Origin: Solidesulfovibrio magneticus RS-1
GTDB taxonomy: Bacteria > Desulfobacterota > Desulfovibrionia > Desulfovibrionales > Desulfovibrionaceae
Assembly (NCBI RefSeq): GCF_000010665.1
Contig: NC_012796.1
Coordinates: forward strand, 2,943,501 to 3,007,500
Direction: 5' to 3'
Length of the DNA stretch: 64,000 nucleotides
The notes beneath the pieces are model-generated. The model was not told where the DNA came from. It ran no database searches and worked only from the letters and a program-made list of their open reading frames with translations. The position numbers were made by a program, and so were the translations under genes. Positions 43,349 to 51,275 of this stretch are shown in pieces (within the stretch, counting starts at the first letter, position 1; every line of letters begins with the position of its first letter).

Positions 43349-45082
43349 ATGGCAAGCCTCGCCAGTCACGATTACTACCGCGACGACATGACCAAAATGC
43401 CGCCGCTACGCTCCATCGCCCAGACCCTTTGCCTGGACAAACGCGTCCGCAAGGTCACGGCCGCCGAGGCCTATGAGCTGGCCAAGCGTCAGCACGACGT
43501 CATGGACACCGATCTGCCGATCTACCCGGCGGCGGCCAAGCGCCTGGGCCTGCCCGAAGGGGCCACCGTGCTCAACAACTGCCACGGCCGCATCGTCGGC
43601 CGCACGGCCCTGGCCCGGCGCTTCTACACCCGCATGGAGGCCGTGGAGCGGCGCAAGGTCGAGTCCGACCTGCGCGAAGCCGTCTACGCCATGCAGCGCT
43701 ATCCGCTGATCAAGGCCGAAGCGATTCTCGGCCTCGACACCGACCTCATGATCAAGGCCACCATCGTCGGCACCGAGGACGACGCGGTCAACATCTTCAA
43801 CTGGCTGGCCAATTTCACGCCCTATGAAGAGCTGACCGAGGCCTACGCCAAAAGCCCCAAACTGCCCATTCCCGACATCTTGGTGGTCGGCTTCAACCAA
43901 TGGACCACCACCGACCCGTATTACCACAATGCCGGCGGCTCCCAGCTGGCCCTGGTCGACGAAGACGCCAACGTCATCTTCAACCTCGGGATGCGTTACT
44001 TCGGCGAACGCAAGAAAGGCACGCTGACCCTGGCCTGGACCTCGGGCATGCGCCTGGGCCTGGCCGCCTGCCACGGCGGCATCAAGGAAATCGACTTTTC
44101 CGGCTGCGCCGACGCCAAGGCCCAGGACATGGGCAAGCGCTCCATCGCCTTTTTCGGCCTGTCCGGCACGGGCAAGTCGTCGCACACCAACTCCCACGAC
44201 AACGGCGGCACCCTGCCGGCCGGGTTCTCCAAGGTGGTGCTCCACGACGACGCCTTCCAGATCGACTGCGAGAACAAGGTCTGCCGCGTCTGGGAACCGA
44301 CCCTGTTCGACAAGACCGATTCGCGCCCCACGGGCCATCCCGACTGGCGCTACATGATCTCCACCATGAACCTGGGCCTGACCGAGGTCGATGGCAAGGT
44401 GTTGCCCCTGGGCCAGGACGTGCGCAACCCCAACGGCCGGGCGCTTATTGACCGCGACCTGCTCGGGGCCTACGTCAACCGCTGCTCCTTCCCCAACCTC
44501 ATGGTCTGGCTCATGAAGGACACCTGCCTGCCGCCGGTGGTGCGCTTCACCGACAAGCATCTGGCCGTGGCCATGGGCGCTTCGCTCATGACCCGACGCA
44601 ATCTGGCGGAAAACGTCAGCGAGGAGGAGCTCAAAAAGCTCGTCTTCGAGCCTTTCGCCAACCCCTTCCGGGTGTATGAGCTGTGGAAGGACGTGGAAGC
44701 CTTCGTCAAGGTCTTCGAGGCCGGAGCCGTGGGCTACACGTTCAATTCCGTGGGCTTCTGGAAGACTTCTGATCGCGAGCTGCAGAAGATTCCGCTGCAA
44801 AGCTCGTTGACCCTGCAAACCGCCCTGCTGCTGGAGCGTCTGGAGTGGGAGGACTGGGATCTGCTGCCCGGCGCCCAGCTGCCCAAGGCCGACAGCGTGG
44901 AAAAGCTCCTGCCCGGCTACGCCGCGCTCTACGACCCCTCCCGGGTGGAAAACCGCGACCGCTACCTGGAAACCCTCAAGGACCGTTTCCACCAGCGCCG
45001 CGTCTATCTGCAAAATTCCGACCTGCACAACCGGCCGGATCTGCTCATGCGCCTGGTCAACGCCCTCATGGTGCGGGCCTAG
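43349..45082 (+). CDS. pckA: phosphoenolpyruvate carboxykinase (ATP)
   Basis: A 577-residue enzyme converting oxaloacetate and ATP to PEP and CO2, the entry to gluconeogenesis. The kinase-1a loop GLSGTGKSS is at residues 270-278, followed by HDNGG and LHDDAFQIDCENKVCRVWEP. MRYFGERKKGTLTL and the NPNGR motif match the ATP-dependent class. It is about 40 residues longer than E. coli Pck. AGGAGGG precedes the ATG. Lies 78 bases after the ior regulator. Confidence 0.9.
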   Translation: MASLASHDYYRDDMTKMPPLRSIAQTLCLDKRVRKVTAAEAYELAKRQHDVMDTDLPIYPAAAKRLGLPEGATVLNNCHGRIVGRTALARRFYTRMEAVERRKVESDLREAVYAMQRYPLIKAEAILGLDTDLMIKATIVGTEDDAVNIFNWLANFTPYEELTEAYAKSPKLPIPDILVVGFNQWTTTDPYYHNAGGSQLALVDEDANVIFNLGMRYFGERKKGTLTLAWTSGMRLGLAACHGGIKEIDFSGCADAKAQDMGKRSIAFFGLSGTGKSSHTNSHDNGGTLPAGFSKVVLHDDAFQIDCENKVCRVWEPTLFDKTDSRPTGHPDWRYMISTMNLGLTEVDGKVLPLGQDVRNPNGRALIDRDLLGAYVNRCSFPNLMVWLMKDTCLPPVVRFTDKHLAVAMGASLMTRRNLAENVSEEELKKLVFEPFANPFRVYELWKDVEAFVKVFEAGAVGYTFNSVGFWKTSDRELQKIPLQSSLTLQTALLLERLEWEDWDLLPGAQLPKADSVEKLLPGYAALYDPSRVENRDRYLETLKDRFHQRRVYLQNSDLHNRPDLLMRLVNALMVRA

Positions 45083-45156
45083 GCCCTGGCCTGGCCGCCT
45101 GACGCTACAGAACCAGACCGCCGCATGAACCCTTGCACGGCCCACCGCCATGACCG

Positions 45157-45195
45157 CCGGCCGCAGGCTCCCTCCGGGAGTCCTGCGGCCGGTTT
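45157..45195 (+). terminator. stem-loop behind pckA
   Basis: Outer stem CCGGCCGCAGG / CCTGCGGCCGG (45157-45192), inner CTCCC/GGGAG hairpin, then TTTC. Ends 12 bases before the next ATG, so it may terminate pckA or attenuate the channel-like gene. Confidence 0.55.
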
Positions 45196-45207
45196 CGGAA
45201 CCACGCC

Positions 45208-45690
45208 ATGAGCCTGCGCTCCGTTTTGGGCCTAATCGGGCTTACGGTCTCGCTGCCGTTTCTGGGCTATCTGGTCTACATCAGCCAGGCCAAATCCCCG
45301 TCTCCCGACCAGATCATCTTTCTGGCCTTCGCCTTTTCCGTCACCTTCCCCACGCTCATCCTGCTGTCGCTGGTGCTCTTCCGCAGCTTGGTGATCCTGG
45401 CTGCGGCGCTGCCGGTCTACGCCGCCTGCGTCATCGCCGGCTACGCCCGCACGTTCATGGCCTTCCAGATCCTGTGTAACGGCAAACCGACGGAATCCTT
45501 CCGCGATTGCCTGTATTTCAGCGTGTCGCAGTTCACCAACACCGGCTGCGCCGACTGCGTCCCCACGGCCCAGTTGCGCCTTTTGGCCGCTTCGGAAGCC
45601 TTTTTCGGTTATCTGTCGCTGGGCGTGTTCACCGCCTGCCTCATCGTCATCCTGGTGCGCATGATCACCGCCGACAAACTGCGCCAATAG
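45208..45690 (+). CDS. pore-loop channel-like membrane protein with atypical filter
   Basis: A 160-residue protein with four hydrophobic segments (about residues 6-25, 37-58, 61-82 and 127-150). The last two flank LYFSVSQFTNTGCADCVPT (102-120), which aligns with the pore loop of two-helix K+ channels (YFSFVTLTTVGYGDIVP), but the filter TVGYGD reads NTGCAD (111-116). The following helix AASEAFFGYLSLGVFTACL also matches channel inner helices. So it looks like a channel relative whose selectivity must differ, or a derived sensor. GTTTCGGAA precedes the ATG. Confidence 0.6.
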   Translation: MSLRSVLGLIGLTVSLPFLGYLVYISQAKSPSPDQIIFLAFAFSVTFPTLILLSLVLFRSLVILAAALPVYAACVIAGYARTFMAFQILCNGKPTESFRDCLYFSVSQFTNTGCADCVPTAQLRLLAASEAFFGYLSLGVFTACLIVILVRMITADKLRQ

Positions 45691-45759
45691 TTTGCCCACC
45701 GCCAAACGGGGCCGCGTCGCGACCCCGTTGTCTCGTCTTAGCCTTGAAGCTGTCTCCGT

Positions 45760-48700
45760 TTAGACTGTCTCCTTGGTCACCCGCACCCGGGTGCTGCTGA
45801 AATCCGGGATGCCGGCCACGGCGTCGGTCAGCGGCGTATTGCCCAGGGTCGGATCGAGCCGGGCCACGTCGTTGGGATTGATGCCGGCCCGGTAGGCTTG
45901 CCTGGGTACGAGCCGGTCGCCGTCGGCGACGGCGGTTCCGCCCAGGAAGACCGAGGCGGCATCCTTGACGGCCAGGGCCGTGCCGCCGAACTGGGTGTGG
46001 CCGAAATGAAAGGACACCGCCACGCAGCCGGGACGCACCATGCGCGTGAGGTGCAGCCGGCCGGACACGCCGTCGGGATTGGAGGCCGAGGCCAGGCGGA
46101 CCCGGTCGCCCTGGGCCAAGCCCAGCCCGGCAGCATCGTCGGGATGCATCTCCACGGCGTTGTCCGGCACGATGGCTATGGCCCGGGAATACCACAGCGA
46201 GCGCGACTGGGTGTGCAGATGGCGCTTGTAGGTGACAAGGGTCAGCGGATAGTCGCGGTCGGTATCGGCCAGGTCCGCGCCGTCCCCGGTTTGGGGCGGC
46301 ATCCAGACAGGCGTGCCCGGCAACCGCCGGCCGGTCATGGAATCCTTGGTTCGGGCCAGGGTCTCGTTATAGACCATGTAGCGCTCGATGCCGCGCGTGA
46401 AACGCTCTCCCTCGAACATGTCCTCGTAAGGCCTAAAAACCCCGCCCCGAGCCAGGATGCGGCAAACGGCCCACCACTGGTCGTTTGACAGCAGGCCCTG
46501 GTGGTCGGCTATCGGATAGTTGCCCTCCACAAAGGCCACGTCGGCGTCGGTGGCCGGCTTGGCCTTGGTGTTGTGGGCCAGGTTGGCGAAGGCGCGCAGA
46601 TAGAAGTCCTCGGCCGTGCGCAACGGATGGGACGCGCCGTCGGCGCCGGGAATGGCGGCGTCGCCGAAGCCGGGCAGGTTCAAGCGCAGCGCCAGATCAA
46701 TGAGCAAGGTTTCCGTGCCAAACGGCCGGCCATCGGCGGTCCGGCCGGTCAGCGGCTCCATCATGGGCGTGCGCACTGCCGTGAACCGCAGGGCCGGGGC
46801 ATGGGGCGTGAGCCAGCCATGGTGGCCTTCGGGGTAGCACAGGTCGGGCACGATGTAGTCGGCGTAGATGTTGGTCTCGTTGATGGCCGTGTCGAGGGAC
46901 ACGTGCAAGGGCGTGCGCCCTGGATCAAGGAGCGTTTCCTTGAAGCGCGAGCCCCCCGGGGCGGAATAGACGCCATTGTAGAGATAGGTGAAAAGCACCT
47001 GGGCCTTGTAGGGGTAGCCGGCGTCCAGGCCGATGAGAGCCTCGTTGGACAGGCCGCCGGCGGAAAAGGGAAACCAGGGCAGTCTGGCCGGATAGGGATT
47101 GGCTCCAGCGGCTTTTTTCTTCTTGTACTCGCTGGTTTTTTCATAGGCGAATTTCTCGCGGGAAATCGCCGCGCCGCCGGGTTTGCGCTGGCCCGGGAAT
47201 TCCTTGAGATTGTAGAGCCCTGTCTCGCAGTCCCCGGCCCCGCCGCCGCCCTTGAGATAGCCGCCGCGCATGTCCGGGCTCCCGACCAGGGCCGAGAGCA
47301 GGGCCACGGCATAGGCCGCGTGGACGCCGCAGATGTAGTTGCCGGCCCCGTGGTACTGGGTCACCGCGCCGCGGGTGCCGGCGGCGGCGAAGTCCCGGGC
47401 CACCCGGCGCAGCTCAGCCGCGTCCACTCCGGCCTCGGCGGCGTAGGTCTCCACGGAGTGGGCCTCGATGCCGGCCCGTAACATGGTAAAGGCGGTTTCG
47501 ACCTGCCAGGCGTTGCCGAAATAGTCGGTAGCCACGGCCTTGCCCTCCAGCACGGCCTCGCCCGTGGCCTCGGCCGCGACCACCCGGCCGGCGGCGTCAA
47601 GGACCATGAGCGTTTCGCCCGCCTGACCGCCCTTGGACGGATCAATGTCCTTGAGGCGCAACATGCGGCCGTTTTCCGGATGCCTGGGATCGACGATGAC
47701 CAGACAGGGCGCGTTGGTGCAGGAACCAAATCCCCGCTGCCGGGCCTCCTTGGCCGAGGGAGCGCTCAGATACCGCAGGTTGCACAGGTTTTCGTCCAGC
47801 AGGGTCCGGGCCAGACCCAGGGCCAGGGCCCCGTCCCGGCCGGGACGCACCGGCAGCCAGGCGTCGGCGTGAACGGCGGCCCGGGTGGCCCGGGGATCAA
47901 TGACCGCGAAGCGCAGGCTGCCCTCGGCCTGCCTGCGGGCCATGAGCGCGCCGTAGGTGTTGATGCCGGGTTGCAGGGCCTCGTAGACATTGGCCCCGAA
48001 GACCAGGATGTAGGCGGCCGAGAGCGGATCGGCCTTGAGCTCGATCTCCTTGCCATGGGTCAGGGCGAAATTGCCCATGCGAAAGCCCAGGCCGCAGATG
48101 TCGGTATGGCCGATGCGGTTGGCGGAGCCCACCGCGCCCTTGACGAAGCGGTCGATGAACTGCTGGCGGCCGGTCTGCAGACGGCCGGTGACGAAGACCA
48201 GGCCATTACGGCGGCTGCCCAGCTCCGGCGCGGCCGGATCAATGGGGTCATCGCTCAACAGCTCCTTGATGCCCGGAACCTGACGCTCCTCGCCGATATG
48301 GGCGAAGTGGCGGCCGCCCTCGGCGATTTCGGCCACCAGCCGATCCCATTCGATGGGTTCGAACTGCCCCGAGCCGCGTGGGCCGCAGCGCTTGAGCGGA
48401 CGCACGAGGCGATAGGGGCTTTGGGTATGGTTGACCGTGTCGTGGCACTTGCCGCACACCGGGCTCGGCACGGCCAGGGAATCCGCCGCCGGCGTGTCCT
48501 GGTCGATGGGGGCAAAGGCCATGTTGTAGGGATGGTAGGGATTGCCCGAAACCCGTTGCAGCCGGCCGCCGCGCACCTCGCCGCGCACACCGCACACGGC
48601 GTTGCAGGCCAGGCACACGGAATGAACCACCCGGGTCTCGTCGCCGGCCGGGGGAGCCGCCCCGGCCTGGGCCGAAGCGGCGTCGCCAAGGATCGTCCCG

Positions 48701-48789
48701 GCGGCGGCCACGGCCGCGCCCTGGCCGACCCGGCGCAGGAACTGGCGACGGTTCAGTGCGCCCTGACCGTTATTCTCCTCGCGCGTCAT
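45760..48789 (-). CDS. Tat-exported molybdopterin oxidoreductase, catalytic subunit (TtrA/PsrA/ArrA-like)
   Basis: A 1009-residue member of the DMSO-reductase superfamily. Twin-arginine signal RRQFLRR (residues 14-20) directs the folded enzyme to the periplasm. The N-terminal FS0 cluster uses C59, C62, C66 and C112 or C115 (CLACNAVC...VCGKC). HTDICGLG supplies a likely molybdenum-ligating cysteine. LVRPLKRCGPRGSGQFEPIEWD and the length near 1000 resemble tetrathionate reductase TtrA. The substrate cannot be fixed from sequence: tetrathionate, polysulfide, arsenate or selenate are candidates. Start overlaps the iron-sulfur subunit by ATGA. Confidence 0.82.
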   Translation of the reverse strand: MTREENNGQGALNRRQFLRRVGQGAAVAAAGTILGDAASAQAGAAPPAGDETRVVHSVCLACNAVCGVRGEVRGGRLQRVSGNPYHPYNMAFAPIDQDTPAADSLAVPSPVCGKCHDTVNHTQSPYRLVRPLKRCGPRGSGQFEPIEWDRLVAEIAEGGRHFAHIGEERQVPGIKELLSDDPIDPAAPELGSRRNGLVFVTGRLQTGRQQFIDRFVKGAVGSANRIGHTDICGLGFRMGNFALTHGKEIELKADPLSAAYILVFGANVYEALQPGINTYGALMARRQAEGSLRFAVIDPRATRAAVHADAWLPVRPGRDGALALGLARTLLDENLCNLRYLSAPSAKEARQRGFGSCTNAPCLVIVDPRHPENGRMLRLKDIDPSKGGQAGETLMVLDAAGRVVAAEATGEAVLEGKAVATDYFGNAWQVETAFTMLRAGIEAHSVETYAAEAGVDAAELRRVARDFAAAGTRGAVTQYHGAGNYICGVHAAYAVALLSALVGSPDMRGGYLKGGGGAGDCETGLYNLKEFPGQRKPGGAAISREKFAYEKTSEYKKKKAAGANPYPARLPWFPFSAGGLSNEALIGLDAGYPYKAQVLFTYLYNGVYSAPGGSRFKETLLDPGRTPLHVSLDTAINETNIYADYIVPDLCYPEGHHGWLTPHAPALRFTAVRTPMMEPLTGRTADGRPFGTETLLIDLALRLNLPGFGDAAIPGADGASHPLRTAEDFYLRAFANLAHNTKAKPATDADVAFVEGNYPIADHQGLLSNDQWWAVCRILARGGVFRPYEDMFEGERFTRGIERYMVYNETLARTKDSMTGRRLPGTPVWMPPQTGDGADLADTDRDYPLTLVTYKRHLHTQSRSLWYSRAIAIVPDNAVEMHPDDAAGLGLAQGDRVRLASASNPDGVSGRLHLTRMVRPGCVAVSFHFGHTQFGGTALAVKDAASVFLGGTAVADGDRLVPRQAYRAGINPNDVARLDPTLGNTPLTDAVAGIPDFSSTRVRVTKETV

Positions 48790-49439
48790 GACGCCTCCTT
48801 GCGTTTGCCCGGCCGGTACAGCACGGCCCCTTCGAGCCCAAGCTCGGGCCTGTGCGGCTGCAAGCCGCCGGCGGCTAGCTGGTCGGCAAACAGCCCAGCC
48901 GGGCTGTTGCGGTCGCCAAATGACCTGGCCCCGGTAGGACAGGCCTCAACGCAGGCCGGGACATGCCCCTTGGCCAGACGTTCCCGGCAGAAATCGCATT
49001 TGTCGACCTTGCCGGTGCGGCTGTCGATAAACCGCATGCCGTAAGGGCAGGCGGTCACGCAGGCCCCCGCGCCGGTGCAGCGCTTGGGGTCCGTGACCAC
49101 GATGCCGTCGGCCTCACGGCGCACCGCGCCGTTGGGGCAGACCGCCAGGCACGGCGCTTCGCGGCACTGGTTGCACAGGATCGGCAGGAAGCGCAGCACG
49201 GCAAAGGCACCGGAGGCGTCCTCGGTCTCCTCAATCTTCGTGGGAAAGCCCCCAGGCATGGCGTCGTTAGCCTCCTGGCAGGTCACCACGCAGGACAGGC
49301 AGCCATTGCAGCGGCCAAGATCAATGATCATGGCGTAGTCGGGGGTCGGCACCTCGGCGGCCAGGCCTGTCGCCGGCAGGACGGCAGCGGCCAGGCAAGC
49401 GCCAAGACCCTGGCGCAAAACCATGCGTCTGGTCGGCAT
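48786..49439 (-). CDS. Tat-exported 4Fe-4S electron-transfer subunit (TtrB/PsrB-like)
   Basis: A 217-residue subunit with a twin-arginine signal (TRRMVLRQGLG, residues 3-13). Four cysteine motifs: C44/47/50/54, C89/92/97/101, C121/127/131, and C148/151/163/167. The third motif reads CTGAGACVTACP, so the usual second Cys is Ala124 and only 15 of 16 ligands remain; a [3Fe-4S] cluster is possible. The ATG at 49439 has AAGGAGG 6 bases upstream, better than an ATG six codons earlier. It carries electrons to the catalytic subunit. No NrfD-type membrane subunit is nearby. Confidence 0.85.
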   Translation of the reverse strand: MPTRRMVLRQGLGACLAAAVLPATGLAAEVPTPDYAMIIDLGRCNGCLSCVVTCQEANDAMPGGFPTKIEETEDASGAFAVLRFLPILCNQCREAPCLAVCPNGAVRREADGIVVTDPKRCTGAGACVTACPYGMRFIDSRTGKVDKCDFCRERLAKGHVPACVEACPTGARSFGDRNSPAGLFADQLAAGGLQPHRPELGLEGAVLYRPGKRKEAS

Positions 49440-49612
49440 GGAGTACCTCCTTGGCAACGGCCGCGCCCAGGCACGACGCGGCCGTGAGGGGATAAGCGGG
49501 TTTCGTGCGGCATCCTTGAAACGGACAGGAGCCGTTTCGCTGGAGCCGCGCGAAAACGAAGAAGTTCCCTTAAACCATACGGCCCCGGCTTCAGGGATGC
49601 AGGGATGCGACG

Positions 49613-50629
49613 TTAGTCGGCCTTGAAGTCAACCGTGTAGGTAAAGGTCTTGGGGCTGAAGAAATCCAGAGTGCGGCCGTCAACCTGGGCAAAGGGGTAC
49701 ATGTAGTAGGTCAGCGGGGGGCCGGCCTGCTTGGGAGCCAGGGTCACATCAGTGGTCCCGCGTTCCAGGGCGATGCGGAACAGGTCGTCCCCGCCCCAGA
49801 AAAACTCCACCCACTGTTTGGCGTCCTTGAGTTCCAGCTTGTTGACCAGCATCATCTTGCGCACATCAGCGGGATCGACCGGAACCCAGCCCGTGCCCGG
49901 CAGATAGAATTCCACCCAACAGTGATAGTCGCCCGTGATGGCTCCGGTCTTGGGGGCGGCCATGCGCAGGCCGTAAACGTCGCGGCAGGGGATGCCGGCG
50001 GCCCGGGCCACGGCAACAAAGACGGAGCTGATGTCGGCGCATTTGCCGCCGCCGTTGCAGCTGGACAGCGTGCGGCCCGGCTGGCCCAGGCCGCAGCCCA
50101 CCACGTCGTTGTCGCGGTAGGTGTGGGCAATGACCCATTCGTAAACGCCGCGCGCCTTGGCCAGCGTGTCCTTGCGCCCCTTGGTCGCTTCCTTGGCCAT
50201 GGCGGCAAAGGACTTCTCCTCCTGGGGCGAAAGGCCCACTTGCTTGAGATAGGGCACGACCTCGGCCGGAATGGGGCCGCCGTTGTCCACAAGCCGGGGC
50301 AGCTTGGCGTAATGGGAGTCGACATGAAACGACAGCGTCAACTTGGGCTGTTCCTTGGGTTCTTTCCACTCGGCGTAGAGCGAGACCCCGCCGCTGGCCG
50401 GATCGCGGTAGACGCCGGACTGCTCGAAGTTGCCCCCAAGGCGCACGTCGCCGATGTCCTGGTTGGCGTCGGACAGGGGATACGGCAGCCACAACCGCAC
50501 ATTCTTGGCGCCGGCCTCAGCCTGGACGTCGATCGTGTAGGTGACGGTGCCACCGCGCACCGTTTCGGCCAGGGCCGGAGTGGACAAGGCGACAAGCAAC
50601 ACCAGGGCACAGGCAAAACGCAAACGCAT
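49613..50629 (-). CDS. exported transglutaminase-like protein
   Basis: A 338-residue protein with a Sec signal peptide (MRLRFACALVLLVALSTPALA). A transglutaminase-core domain supplies C197 (GGGKCADISSVFVAVARAAG), H236 (DYHCWVEF) and D252 (PVDPAD), the Cys-His-Asp triad, and the N-terminal part is a beta-rich domain. Such bacterial proteins are thought to be periplasmic peptidases or amide-transfer enzymes. GGGAGG precedes the ATG at 50629. It is not obviously tied to the reductase operon upstream (gap 173 bases in the other direction). Confidence 0.82.
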   Translation of the reverse strand: MRLRFACALVLLVALSTPALAETVRGGTVTYTIDVQAEAGAKNVRLWLPYPLSDANQDIGDVRLGGNFEQSGVYRDPASGGVSLYAEWKEPKEQPKLTLSFHVDSHYAKLPRLVDNGGPIPAEVVPYLKQVGLSPQEEKSFAAMAKEATKGRKDTLAKARGVYEWVIAHTYRDNDVVGCGLGQPGRTLSSCNGGGKCADISSVFVAVARAAGIPCRDVYGLRMAAPKTGAITGDYHCWVEFYLPGTGWVPVDPADVRKMMLVNKLELKDAKQWVEFFWGGDDLFRIALERGTTDVTLAPKQAGPPLTYYMYPFAQVDGRTLDFFSPKTFTYTVDFKAD

Positions 50630-50771
50630 GAGACCTCCCAACAAGGGCAATAGGATTCACGATCACCAATTCACCAGGGACCGTGCCTTATGCCACAGGC
50701 GGCAGGCGGTTCACCAATCGTTTGTTGCTATCGCTTCCCCGGCCATGCATCACGAAGCGTCATAATACGCG

Positions 50772-51155
50772 TCAGGCCAGGGCGTCGGTCACCACCGCCT
50801 TGCAGCCGAGCGTCCGGCGCACCGGGCAGCTTCGGGCAGCGCGCAGGATGCGGCGGCGGTCGTCGTCCGTCAGATCGCCTTCGAGGGTGATGGCGCAGGC
50901 GTAGGCCGCCGTTTCCGGGTCCGAACGGTCGAGGGTCACGGTCACGGCGACGCCGGCCAAGGGAATACCGTGGCTGGCCGCGAACTTGGTCATGACCATG
51001 ACCAGGCAGGAGCCCAGGGCCGCCTCCAGCAGCTCGTGGGGCCGAAAGCCCTGGCCGGCCCCGCCTTTGTCCGGAGTGGCGTCGCACACCCCGGTGAATT
51101 GGCCGTTGCCAAAGGCCACCTGCAAGGGCGTGGAAAGTCCTCGGCATTGCATCAT
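50772..51155 (-). CDS. OsmC-family protein
   Basis: A 127-residue peroxiredoxin-like protein of the OsmC/Ohr fold. The two redox cysteines are C50 (AALGSCLVMVM) and C110 (ARSCPV); GQGFRPHELLEAALGSC is the family signature. Expected to reduce organic hydroperoxides or polysulfides. AAGGAG precedes tandem ATG codons, the first being taken as the start. Separated from the M16 peptidase gene by a strong terminator, so it is its own unit. Confidence 0.85.
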   Translation of the reverse strand: MMQCRGLSTPLQVAFGNGQFTGVCDATPDKGGAGQGFRPHELLEAALGSCLVMVMTKFAASHGIPLAGVAVTVTLDRSDPETAAYACAITLEGDLTDDDRRRILRAARSCPVRRTLGCKAVVTDALA

Positions 51156-51204
51156 ACGCCTGTCTCCTTTTCCCGTTTAGTGACTTAATCGCCAGGCAAT
51201 AGCC

Positions 51205-51244
51205 AGCAAAAAAGCCCCTGCCGACAGTCGCCGGCAGGGGCTTT
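51205..51244 (-). terminator. Rho-independent terminator of the M16 peptidase gene
   Basis: 13-bp stem AAAGCCCCTGCCG / CGGCAGGGGCTTT (51211-51244) followed on the minus strand by a T-run (A-run 51208-51213 on plus). 32 bases after the peptidase stop. Confidence 0.88.
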
Positions 51245-51275
51245 CCCGAGGTTTTGCACCGTTTACAGCGTTGCC

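Noticed and set aside
43406-45151. 581-codon minus-strand frame antisense to pckA
   Set aside because: Low-complexity translation, no ribosome site, fully explained by the GC bias of the well-identified pckA on the other strand.
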